A stretch of 64,000 nucleotides of DNA from JBCCXZ01 sp965228005 (GTDB lineage Bacteria > Planctomycetota > Planctomycetia > Pirellulales > Lacipirellulaceae): contig CBDDGV010000003.1 in the NCBI GenBank assembly GCA_965228005.1, positions 186,001-250,000 of the forward strand. Reading direction: 5' to 3'. Position numbers and translations under genes: made by a program. Positions 6,279 to 14,061 of the stretch are shown one piece after another (position 1 is the first letter of the stretch; every line of letters starts with the position of its first letter). The notes under the pieces were generated by a model that saw nothing but the letters and a program-made list of their open reading frames with translations, made no database searches and had not been told where the DNA came from.

Positions 6279-8621
6279 ATGAGCTCGATCGACGACCGGG
6301 GGTCGTTTTATCTGGGTCGGCTGCACGATCTCGCCGCGGGCGAGACTTCTGAGACCCCGCTGCAGTACGCGAGCAAAGACCTCACGACGCACGCGGTGTG
6401 CGTGGGGATGACCGGCAGCGGCAAGACGGGGCTCTGTTTGTCGCTGATCGAAGAGGCGGCGCTCGACGGGGTGCCGGTGATCGCGATCGACCCCAAGGGC
6501 GACCTGGGGAACCTGCTGCTGACGTTCCCCGAGCTGCGCGGCGAGGATTTCTTGCCGTGGGTCGACCGGAGCGCGGCGGAGCGCAAGGGGAAGACGCCCG
6601 AGGAGTTTGCCGCGGACACGGCGACGCTGTGGCGCGACGGCCTGGCCCAGTGGGGGCAGGGGCCGGAGCTTATGCGGCGGTTTGTGGACGGCGTGGACCG
6701 GGCGATCTACACGCCGGGGAGCACGGCGGGTTTGCCATTGACGGTGCTGCGTTCGTTCGCGGCGCCGCCGGCGGAGGTGCTGGAAGACTCCGATGCGTTC
6801 GTCGACCGGGTGCAGGCGGCGGCCTCGGGCGTGCTCGCGCTGTTGGGCATCGACGCCGACCCCGTGCGGAGCCGGGAGCACATCCTGCTCTCGAACGTCT
6901 TGCAGCACCACTGGCAGGAGGGCCGCGACCTCGACCTGCCGGGGCTGATCGGGCAGATCCAGTCGCCGCCGATGGAGAAGGTCGGGGCGCTCGATATCGA
7001 GACATTCTACCCGGCCAGCGACCGCCTGAAGCTGGGGATGCAGCTCAACAATCTGTTGGCCTCGCCGTCGTTCCAGAGCTGGCTGCGGGGCGAGCCGCTG
7101 GACATCGGGCGGCTCTTGCACACGGCGGAGGGGAAGCCGCGGGTTTCGATCCTTTCGATCGCCCACCTGAGCGACGCGGAGCGGATGTTCTTCGTGACGC
7201 TGCTGCTGTCGGAGCTGATCACCTGGATGCGGGCCCAGCCGGGGACGAGCTCGCTGCGGGCGATCCTGTACATGGACGAGGTTTTCGGCTACTTCCCGCC
7301 GACGGCGAACCCGCCGAGCAAGCGGCCGATGCTCACGCTGCTGAAGCAGGCGCGGGCGTTCGGCGTGGGGTGCGTGCTGGCGACGCAGAACCCGGTGGAC
7401 CTGGACTACAAGGGCCTGTCGAACGCGGGGACGTGGCTGCTGGGTCGGCTGCAGACGGAGCGGGACAAGGCGCGGGTGATCGAGGGCCTGGAGGGGGCGT
7501 CGGCGGAGGCGGGGTCGGCGTTCGACAAGCAGGCGATGGAGCGGACGCTCGCCGGGCTGGGCGGGCGGGTGTTCCTGATGAACAACGTGCACGACGACCG
7601 GCCGGCGGTGTTCCACACGCGGTGGGCGATGAGCTACCTGCGGGGGCCGCTCACGCGGGACCAGATCCGGTTGTTGATGGCCGACCGGAAAGGGGAGGCG
7701 GTCGAGCCGGAGCCGGTCGAGGCGCCCGAGCCTGAAGCGAGTGAACCGAGCGCGACCGGCGTGCCTTCGGGTATTGAGCAGCTTTATTGGGTCGACCCGG
7801 AAGGTGCGGCGCCCGAGTCGTTGCGGCCGGCTCTGTTGGGGCGGGCGACGATTAAGTTCGAGCGCGAGAAGTTCGGCGTTGACCACGAACGCGAGGTGTG
7901 CGTGCTGTCGCGCGGGCCTTGGACGGACGACGAGGATGTTTGGGCGGAGGCGGAGCCGTTCGAGCAGAGCGATGCGCTGAGCGACGCGGCGCCGGAGGGG
8001 GTAGCGCTGGGCGGGCTCCCCGCGGCGGCGTGCGAGAAAACGAGCTACACGCGTTGGCGCGATGCGTTGGCGGACAAGCTTTACGAATCCGAAGAGTGCG
8101 TCGTGCTGTACAGCAAAGAGCTCGACGCGGCTTCGGAACCGGGCGAGGAGCGGGGGGCGTTCCTGGCTCGGCACGCAGAGGCGCTCGCCAAGCTGTGCGC
8201 GGCGGAGCACAAGGAGCTCGAAGAACGCTACCGCCGGCGGATGGACGAGGCGGAGGAGCGCGTCCGGAAGGCGGAGGCGCACCTGAGCACGCAGCGGTCG
8301 CAGTTCTGGACGCGGGCTTTCAGTGCGGTGTTTGGGTTGATCCCGTTCCTGCTGGGGCTGTTCGGCCTGGGCAGCAAGCGGCGGCTCTCCACCGGCGGCG
8401 TCACCGGGGCGATGAAGGAGCGCGAGCAGCAGCAGAACGCCCAGCAGCGGCTGGACGCCCGGCGGGCAGACCTGGAGGCGCTGAAGAAAGAAATCGCCGA
8501 GCACGCGGAGCGGATCGACGAGCGGTTCTCTCCCGCCGGGCACGAGCTGGAGGAGATCACCGTCCGGCCGCTGCGGAAGGCGAGCCGCGTGGAGCCGGTG
8601 GCGGTGCTCTGGATGGGCTGA
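6279..8621 (+). CDS. HerA/DUF87-like P-loop ATPase with C-terminal coiled coil
   Basis: About 780 residues. The Walker A motif is GMTGSGKTGLC near residue 43, followed by VIAIDPKGDLGNLL, which is typical of the HerA/FtsK-like conjugation and DNA-pumping ATPases. Walker B is in LRAILYMDEVFGYFP, and an arginine/sensor block reads GCVLATQNPVDLDYK. The C-terminal third is charged coiled coil (residues ~620-680 and ~725-765) around a hydrophobic stretch (AVFGLIPFLLGLFGLG) that could insert into a membrane. ATG 6279 is preferred over the in-frame ATG at 6237 because homologous-looking text starts with SSIDDRGSFYLG. HerA-like proteins translocate DNA or proteins; no nuclease partner (NurA) lies nearby, so the role stays open. 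Confidence 0.85.
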   Translation: MSSIDDRGSFYLGRLHDLAAGETSETPLQYASKDLTTHAVCVGMTGSGKTGLCLSLIEEAALDGVPVIAIDPKGDLGNLLLTFPELRGEDFLPWVDRSAAERKGKTPEEFAADTATLWRDGLAQWGQGPELMRRFVDGVDRAIYTPGSTAGLPLTVLRSFAAPPAEVLEDSDAFVDRVQAAASGVLALLGIDADPVRSREHILLSNVLQHHWQEGRDLDLPGLIGQIQSPPMEKVGALDIETFYPASDRLKLGMQLNNLLASPSFQSWLRGEPLDIGRLLHTAEGKPRVSILSIAHLSDAERMFFVTLLLSELITWMRAQPGTSSLRAILYMDEVFGYFPPTANPPSKRPMLTLLKQARAFGVGCVLATQNPVDLDYKGLSNAGTWLLGRLQTERDKARVIEGLEGASAEAGSAFDKQAMERTLAGLGGRVFLMNNVHDDRPAVFHTRWAMSYLRGPLTRDQIRLLMADRKGEAVEPEPVEAPEPEASEPSATGVPSGIEQLYWVDPEGAAPESLRPALLGRATIKFEREKFGVDHEREVCVLSRGPWTDDEDVWAEAEPFEQSDALSDAAPEGVALGGLPAAACEKTSYTRWRDALADKLYESEECVVLYSKELDAASEPGEERGAFLARHAEALAKLCAAEHKELEERYRRRMDEAEERVRKAEAHLSTQRSQFWTRAFSAVFGLIPFLLGLFGLGSKRRLSTGGVTGAMKEREQQQNAQQRLDARRADLEALKKEIAEHAERIDERFSPAGHELEEITVRPLRKASRVEPVAVLWMG

Positions 8622-8654
8622 CAAGCCCGCCGTTTCTGTCGTAAACGCCCCGGC

Positions 8655-8683
8655 CTGACACGCCGCGGCCGGCGGCCTAGACT
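8655..8683 (+). promoter_or_regulatory. Candidate promoter upstream of the lipoprotein gene
   Basis: CTGACA at 8655-8660 and TAGACT at 8678-8683 with a 17-base spacer. The transcript would begin inside the 17-base tandem repeat that follows. Confidence 0.5.
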
Positions 8684-8734
8684 GGTTTGTCAGAGGCTTC
8701 GGGTTGTCAGAGACTTTGGGTTGTCAGAGACGTA
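8684..8734. repeat. Three tandem 17-base repeats
   Basis: Three back-to-back units, each starting GGTTTGTCAGAG or GGGTTGTCAGAG, lie at 8684-8700, 8701-8717 and 8718-8734. They differ mainly in the last 4-6 bases. They sit directly downstream of a promoter-like pair of boxes, in the likely 5' leader of the next gene. Confidence 0.75.
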
Positions 8735-8759
8735 GTCCAGGAATGCGGGAGGCGGGCGT

Positions 8760-9275
8760 TTGTTGGTTCCGAGAAGCCGTTGTTCAGCGCCGCTCTGCTG
8801 CGTTCTGCTGCTGATGCTCGCCGGTTGCGGCGGTTCAGGCGGCAACGGTCTGGCGGGCGTGTGGGTCGGCCGGCCCGATTCGAGCGCCGCGCGGGCCGCC
8901 CGGGGCGCCGGCGACGCGGAGGCGGAAGCCGACACGGTGAAGCCCACCTCGGCGGACGATTCCAGGCCGACCAAGACCGACTGGGAGGCGTACGACGTGG
9001 AGCTGCGGCTCGAGCTCGGGGCGGCCGGCGGGGTGCGGATGACGCTCAACGACGACGACCCGGTGGAGGGCGCGTGGCGGGTCGTCTCGTCGGGCCCGGC
9101 GGGCGACACGATCGAGATCGAGTCCCCCGGCGAAGACGGCGTCTCGGTCCGGCGGCGGTTTGAGGTGGTCCCCACCCGCGAGGAGGGCCGCATCACGGGG
9201 CTGTTGTTTTCTGAGTACGGCGCCGACCCCGATCTGGGCGCCTTCTACCTGGAACGCGCCGGCGCCGCGCCGTGA
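8760..9275 (+). CDS. Small lipoprotein of unknown function
   Basis: 171 residues starting at TTG 8760, with a GGGAGG ribosome site 7 bases upstream; no ATG is in frame nearby. The signal peptide ends in the lipobox LAGC (CVLLLMLAGCGGSGG), so the mature protein should be lipid-anchored. The rest is acidic with a small beta-rich domain (VELRLELGAAGGVRMTLN, DTIEIESPGEDGVSVRRRF), ending GLLFSEYGADPDLGAFYLER. I do not recognise a family. The domain has the alternating strand pattern of small binding or scaffolding lipoproteins that measure a 'variance from reference' region, but nothing catalytic is visible. Confidence 0.75.
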   Translation: MLVPRSRCSAPLCCVLLLMLAGCGGSGGNGLAGVWVGRPDSSAARAARGAGDAEAEADTVKPTSADDSRPTKTDWEAYDVELRLELGAAGGVRMTLNDDDPVEGAWRVVSSGPAGDTIEIESPGEDGVSVRRRFEVVPTREEGRITGLLFSEYGADPDLGAFYLERAGAAP

Positions 9276-9355
9276 GCGGCGCGTGGGCGACCGCGGCTTG
9301 AACGCCGCTTCCGAATTCACCACCGGCCGCTTCGGCCGATTAAGGAGCCGAGGCG

Positions 9356-10135
9356 ATGACCGAACGAGAACGCTGGATCGTCTACCCGCTGCTGTTCTTC
9401 GCGTTGGGCGCCGCGTTGCGCGACAAGCTGCTGCACGAGGTGCAGACGAAAGACCTGGTGTGCGAGACGCTGCGGATTGTCGACCCGCACAACAAGCAGC
9501 GGACCCTGGCGGTGTTCGCGTCGCGGCCGGACGAACGGAGCGAGACGGGGGAGCTGCTGGCGGTGCTGCGGGTCGACCGGTTCGAGTGCGAGGGCCTGCA
9601 GATCGCGGACGAGGAGAACCCCGGGCAGGTGCTGGTGGCTCTGGGCGTGAGCGACGCGCCGAACATGCCGGTGGGCGACACCTCCGGCAAGCGGGTGGGC
9701 GTGCTGGCGTTGTGGGACGAGACGGGCGGCGAGATCTGCGAGATGCGTCCCGACCGGGTGCAGCTCTCGGTGTCGGACGGGGCGACGCTGCCTCAGGCGT
9801 TGGCGATCTTCGGGACCGGCCGCGTGTCGGACATCCCCGGCGGGGAGCGGAACGAGCCGGTCGGGGCCGTCGTGCTGCGCGACGCGTCGGGCGGCCGGCA
9901 GAGCGAGATGCGCCCCGACCGGCTCACGAACCCCACGGTGGCTTGCAAGCAGCTCTACGTGGTCGAGCCGGTGGGCGGCCAGCCCCGGATCGTGGCGGCG
10001 ACCAACCCGGTGACGGTGCTCGACCCGGAGGGCGCCGCGACGGTGGCGGACCACGAGGGTGTGCTCATTCTGAACAACACGCCGATCGTGGTGCGGCGGC
10101 CGCCTGGTGCGGCGGCTCCTTCTGCGGCTCCCTGA
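9356..10135 (+). CDS. Membrane-anchored protein of unknown function
   Basis: 259 residues with an AAGGAG ribosome site. One N-terminal membrane segment (WIVYPLLFFALGAALRDKLL) is followed by a predicted periplasmic beta-rich region with internal repetition: segments reading CETLRIVD, CEGLQIAD and CKQLYVVE, and paired EMRPDRVQLS and EMRPDRLTN motifs. The repeat suggests a parallel beta-helix-like or stacked-strand fold. It follows the lipoprotein gene by 80 bases on the same strand. The text resembles planctomycete proteins of unknown function; no enzymatic motif is seen. Confidence 0.72.
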   Translation: MTERERWIVYPLLFFALGAALRDKLLHEVQTKDLVCETLRIVDPHNKQRTLAVFASRPDERSETGELLAVLRVDRFECEGLQIADEENPGQVLVALGVSDAPNMPVGDTSGKRVGVLALWDETGGEICEMRPDRVQLSVSDGATLPQALAIFGTGRVSDIPGGERNEPVGAVVLRDASGGRQSEMRPDRLTNPTVACKQLYVVEPVGGQPRIVAATNPVTVLDPEGAATVADHEGVLILNNTPIVVRRPPGAAAPSAAP

Positions 10136-10413
10136 GGGCCTGAGGCCGTTCTGGTCACCGCGTTCGTCGGGTGGCGCCGGCATGTTTCCCGTGCTGAGCC
10201 CCTCTAGCAGCGCACCGGCAAGATGCCGATGCCACACGGTCGTGTGGTGCGGGTGAGGTTGGCCTCCGGCCAAGAAAAAGCGCCTGCAACTCCTGCGAGA
10301 AGGCAACCGCCCGCGGCCCACGCCGCTGGTCGCCGGCCGCCGAGCGGCTGTTTCTCGGGGTTTTGGTCCGGCTGGGTTGCGATGGACGGCTTTGCGCGTT
10401 GCGCAACGAGTTG
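10136..10413. other. Intergenic stretch with degenerate palindromes
   Basis: Around 10212-10255 there is a worn version of the CACTGGC-type palindrome (ACCGGCAAGATGCCGATGCC), followed by a short hairpin (CCACACGG/TCGTGTGG). No gene seen. Confidence 0.5.
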
Positions 10414-10441
10414 TTGCACGCTTAGTGCAGGGGACGATACT
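10414..10441 (+). promoter_or_regulatory. Candidate promoter for the acyl-AMP ligase gene
   Basis: TTGCAC at 10414-10419 and GATACT at 10436-10441 with a 16-base spacer, about 70 bases before the start codon. Confidence 0.45.
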
Positions 10442-10509
10442 CTAGGGCGACTGGAAAAGCCCAGCGCCCTTCCCCCACAGACCCACACACGATGAGGGAG
10501 GGCTCCCCG

Positions 10510-12705
10510 ATGCCGCACACCCAAGCGCCGCTCGCGAAGCTGCGACACTATTTCCACATCTCTATGCGCCCCGATAGCTCAGCCGCCAAACCGCGCCGGG
10601 AGGACCCACGCCCGGGCACGGGTCGCGCGGGGCGTGCGGGCGATGATCCACTCGGCAGGAGCGACCCGCTGAGCATGGGCGACGTGCTCGCGGAGCGTGC
10701 GGCGGAGCTGCCGACGCGGGTGGCGCTCGACTACCTGGACGACTCCGGCGCGCACACGGCGTGGACCTACGGCGAGTTGCACCAGCGGGCGTTGGCGGTT
10801 GCCGAGCGGCTCTCGGGGCGCGTGGCGCCGGGCGAGCGGGCGGTGCTGCTGTACGGGCCGGGGCTCGACTTCGTGTCGGCGTTCTTCGGCTGCCTGTACG
10901 CGGGCGTGCTGCCGGTGCCGACCACCTACCCGCGTCCGCGGAAGCCGATGCCGCGGCTGGACGGCATCGTGAAGGACTGCTCGCCTGCGGCGCTGCTGTC
11001 GACCCGTGCGACGCTGGACGAAACCGAGCTGGGCTCCGCCGCGTCGCTGGCGACGATCGCGACCGACGACTGCGTGGAGCCGAGCGGGGACTTCCTACGC
11101 TGCCTGCCGGAGCGGACCGACCTGGCGTTCCTGCAGTACACCTCCGGCTCGACCTCCGACCCGCGGGGCGTGATGGTCAGCCACCGAAACCTGCTGACGA
11201 ACCTCGAAGCGATCCGCGAGGGGTTCGGCCTGTCGGTCGCGAGCGCAACGGACGAGCCGCAACGGGGCGTGTTCTGGTTGCCGGCGTTCCACGACATGGG
11301 GTTGATCGGCGCGATCCTCACGCCGATTTATGTCGGCGCCACGAGCCACCTGATGAGCCCGGCAACGTTCCTCCGTCGGCCGATGGTGTGGTTGGAAGAG
11401 ATCGCCCGCGTGCGGGCCCACATCAGCGGGGCGCCCAACTTTGCTTACCGGCTGTGCGCCGAGAAGGCGGCGGGCGTCGCCGTCGGCGAGCTCGACCTGT
11501 CGAGCTGGCGGCTGGCGTTCTGCGGCGCCGAGCCGATCGACGCGGCCGTGCTGGACGGGTTTGCCGAGGCGTTTCAGCCTCACGGTTTCAGCGACGAAGC
11601 GTTCTACCCGTGCTACGGGCTGGCCGAAACGACGCTGCTGGCCGCGGGCGGCCGGGGGCCGGCGAAGCCGCACGTGCTGCGGGCGGAGCGTCGGGCGTTG
11701 GAGTCCAACCGCTGCGAGGTGCTGCAGAATGGAGCGGCAGACGGTCGTCGGATCGTCGCCTGCGGCGGGGCGCTCGAGGGGCACGAGCTGGTGATCGCCG
11801 ATCCGGCGACCCGCACGCCGCTGCCGACCAAGGCGATCGGCGAGGTGTGGGTCCGCGGCGGCTCGGTCGCACGCGGCTACTGGGGCCACGAAGAGACCAA
11901 CACCGACACGTTTGCCGCCACGCTCGACGGCGACACGCGGACCTTCCTCCGCACGGGAGACCTCGGCTTTCTGGAAGACGACCGGCTGTACGTGGTTGGC
12001 CGGCTGAAGGACGTGGTAATCGTCCGCGGGCGGAACCACTACCCGCAGGACATCGAAGAGACCGCGGTTTCGGCCCACGAGGCGGTCGACACCGGCGCTG
12101 TGTTCTCGGTGGAGCACGAAGAGGGCGGCACCCTGAACGAAGAGCTAGTCGCCGTGCACCAGATCGACCGCAAGTTCCGCAAGGAAGACCTGTCGGCGGT
12201 CGCGCAGCAGGTCCGCTCCGCGATCGCGGAGCGTCACGAGGTGGAGCCGCTGGCGGTGGTGTTGATCCAGCCGGCGAGCCTGCCGACCACTTCCAGCGGG
12301 AAGGTGCAGCGCTCGAAGTGCCGGGAGATGTACCTGGCGGGCGAGCTGAAGGTGCTGGCCGAGTGGCGTCGCCCGGCCGAGGGCGCGGGCGAGCAGTCGG
12401 CCGTCGAGCGGCCCGACTTCAGCGCACAGATCGCCGCGGGCGACCGGGCGGCCTTGGCGGCGGCGATCCTCGACTGGATGGTCCGCTGGCTGCCGGCGAA
12501 GGCGGGCATCCCCGACCTGGAAGTGACGCCCACGATGCCGCTCACGGAGCTGGGCATCGACTCGTTCACCGCGATCGAGCTCGGACTGGAACTCGACGAC
12601 ATCACCGGGCTGCCGTTGCCGCCGATGGTCACGTGGTCGCACCCGACGCCGGCGGAGCTTTGTGACTTCCTGGCGGGGGAGATGCTCGCTTCGAAGCAGG
12701 GGTGA
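10510..12705 (+). CDS. Fatty-acyl-AMP ligase with C-terminal acyl carrier domain
   Basis: 731 residues from ATG 10510, which has GGGAGGG 7 bases upstream; the in-frame ATG at 10492 has no such site. The adenylation motifs are present: YTSGSTSDPRGVMVSH (around residue 210), FWLPAFHDMGLIG, YGLAETTLLA and YVVGRLKDVVIVRGRNHYPQ. The DMGLIG and RGRNHYPQDIE text is characteristic of the FAAL group, which activates fatty acids to acyl-adenylates and passes them to a carrier protein instead of CoA. A carrier domain follows with LGIDSFTAIEL, Ser685 being the phosphopantetheine site. Most FAALs feed polyketide or peptide synthases, but none is encoded here, so the acceptor pathway is unknown. Confidence 0.92.
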   Translation: MPHTQAPLAKLRHYFHISMRPDSSAAKPRREDPRPGTGRAGRAGDDPLGRSDPLSMGDVLAERAAELPTRVALDYLDDSGAHTAWTYGELHQRALAVAERLSGRVAPGERAVLLYGPGLDFVSAFFGCLYAGVLPVPTTYPRPRKPMPRLDGIVKDCSPAALLSTRATLDETELGSAASLATIATDDCVEPSGDFLRCLPERTDLAFLQYTSGSTSDPRGVMVSHRNLLTNLEAIREGFGLSVASATDEPQRGVFWLPAFHDMGLIGAILTPIYVGATSHLMSPATFLRRPMVWLEEIARVRAHISGAPNFAYRLCAEKAAGVAVGELDLSSWRLAFCGAEPIDAAVLDGFAEAFQPHGFSDEAFYPCYGLAETTLLAAGGRGPAKPHVLRAERRALESNRCEVLQNGAADGRRIVACGGALEGHELVIADPATRTPLPTKAIGEVWVRGGSVARGYWGHEETNTDTFAATLDGDTRTFLRTGDLGFLEDDRLYVVGRLKDVVIVRGRNHYPQDIEETAVSAHEAVDTGAVFSVEHEEGGTLNEELVAVHQIDRKFRKEDLSAVAQQVRSAIAERHEVEPLAVVLIQPASLPTTSSGKVQRSKCREMYLAGELKVLAEWRRPAEGAGEQSAVERPDFSAQIAAGDRAALAAAILDWMVRWLPAKAGIPDLEVTPTMPLTELGIDSFTAIELGLELDDITGLPLPPMVTWSHPTPAELCDFLAGEMLASKQG

Positions 12706-12734
12706 GAGGTCGGAGGTTGGAGGTCAGGGGATTG

Positions 12735-12803
12735 GGTGGCACTGGCATCTTGCCAGTGCTGTCCTTGAATGTGCTTCGCATTGGCGAGACGCCAGTGCCA
12801 CCC
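12735..12803. repeat. REPIN-like pair, CACTGGC family
   Basis: A CACTGGC-ATCTT-GCCAGTG palindrome (12740-12758) faces a slightly worn CATTGGC-GAGAC-GCCAGTG copy (12779-12797). GGTGG and CCACC form the outer ends, as at 4275-4343. Confidence 0.8.
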
Positions 12804-12880
12804 GCCGGAGGTCAGGGCGCCCCGGGTCGGCGCCTTCGCTGAGGACGAAACTCTGCTCCCCCGGGCAAACTCCCCACAAC

Positions 12881-12910
12881 TTTGCCGCCTGCAGTTCAGA
12901 GGAGGTACAC
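12881..12910 (+). promoter_or_regulatory. Candidate promoter for the leucine-rich-repeat gene
   Basis: TTGCCG at 12881-12886 and TACACT at 12905-12910 with an 18-base spacer, about 60 bases before the start codon at 12973. Confidence 0.4.
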
Positions 12911-12972
12911 TCCCGGTCTAGTTGCGGTGGTTCTGGAACAACCAACCGCTACACGTCAGAAGAGGCTCTCCG

Positions 12973-14019
12973 ATGCCCACGGCATCCCAGCGGAGATTCG
13001 GACCGGTCACCTACGCGGCGTCCGTTCTGAGCGCGTGCTTCGGCGGGGTTGCCAAGGTCATTCAGCTCATATACTTCCCGCCCGGTGACGGAGACCGGGA
13101 AGTCATCGTCACGGGCATCCTGTTGGGCGCCTTGACCGGCATTGTGCTGGGTTCGTTGTGGGAAGCCGGCATCTTGCCGAAGCAACGCGTGATTCGGGCG
13201 TCTAAGATCACCGCTTGTTTCGCTTTGGCCGCGGCGTTGTTGGTGACTGCTGTTGTGTTGCTCCGGCAAGGTTACCTTCGATACCAGCAAAACCTGGTCG
13301 ACAGTGAGAGAGAGTTGGTCCTCGCCTGCGGCGGCATGCACTTAAGCGAAGGCCGCTTGTTCTTCAAAGGAGGTCACGTCATCGACGATGACCTTACACC
13401 TTTGCAAGACCTTGAAGGCATCGAGAGTCTGACCCTTACAGAGACCCGTGTAACCGGGCCGGGGCTTCAGAGCATCTCGCGTTGGCAGTCGCTGCGTGAT
13501 CTCTCCCTAGGTCACAATCCAATTGGTGACGAAGGGCTCGCTCACTTGGGGGCACTAAAGGGTCTCGTCAGTTTGGATCTCTATCGTACAAGAATCACTG
13601 ACGAAGGCCTGAGGCACCTGAACGGCCTCACCAAATTGGAAGAACTTAGCCTGAGCGAGACCTCGATCTCAGATTCTGGGCTTCGACACCTGAGTTCGCT
13701 CAACAGGCTGCACACCCTCCGTCTTTGGGATACGCGGGTTTCGGATGAGGGGCTGCAGTTCTTGAGCGGCCTGAAGAACCTAAAGCAGCTAGGTCTCGGA
13801 GCCACCTTGGTCACGGACGCGGGACTCAAGCAGCTCGAGTCACTGACTTCGCTTGAGTCTCTGAGCTTCCTCGAAACAAGCGTGACGCAAGAGGCTTGCG
13901 ACAGGCTGCGCGAAGCACTGCCCAACTGCAGGATTTCTTGTGGAACGCTAGAAGACGCGATGCGTACCATGAGGCCGCCCGTAGAAGGCGGCGGGTACGG
14001 CGGCGATTACTACGAGTAG
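12973..14019 (+). CDS. Membrane protein with leucine-rich repeats
   Basis: 348 residues from ATG 12973, which has an AGAGG site 6 bases upstream. Three hydrophobic segments lie in the first ~95 residues (YAASVLSACFGGVAKVIQ, VTGILLGALTGIVLG, ACFALAAALLVTAVVLL). A soluble domain of about seven leucine-rich repeats of 23-24 residues follows, with the pattern LxxLxxLxLxxTxIxDxGLxxL. This is the 'T-x-I/V-T/S-D-x-G' repeat of bacterial cysteine-containing-like LRRs. Such domains form curved scaffolds for protein binding. GC is lower than in the flanks. Binding partner unknown; neighbours are unrelated. Confidence 0.82.
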   Translation: MPTASQRRFGPVTYAASVLSACFGGVAKVIQLIYFPPGDGDREVIVTGILLGALTGIVLGSLWEAGILPKQRVIRASKITACFALAAALLVTAVVLLRQGYLRYQQNLVDSERELVLACGGMHLSEGRLFFKGGHVIDDDLTPLQDLEGIESLTLTETRVTGPGLQSISRWQSLRDLSLGHNPIGDEGLAHLGALKGLVSLDLYRTRITDEGLRHLNGLTKLEELSLSETSISDSGLRHLSSLNRLHTLRLWDTRVSDEGLQFLSGLKNLKQLGLGATLVTDAGLKQLESLTSLESLSFLETSVTQEACDRLREALPNCRISCGTLEDAMRTMRPPVEGGGYGGDYYE

Positions 14020-14027
14020 TTAGTTCA

Positions 14028-14051
14028 CATGCCCACGCGAGCGTGGGCATG
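14028..14051. repeat. REP-like palindrome, GA-loop form
   Basis: A lone copy of the CATGCCCACGC/GCGTGGGCATG palindrome with loop GA, followed by GCACCGAGC exactly as at 3083-3106. It lies between the convergent LRR and TolC-like genes. Confidence 0.82.
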
Positions 14052-14061
14052 GCACCGAGCC

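Noticed and set aside
6234..8624. Long minus-strand frame opposite the HerA-like ATPase
   Set aside because: It is the exact shadow of a gene with Walker motifs and has no ribosome site or domain.
8684..8734. CRISPR array
   Set aside because: The 17-base units are directly tandem without spacers, and no cas gene is in the window.
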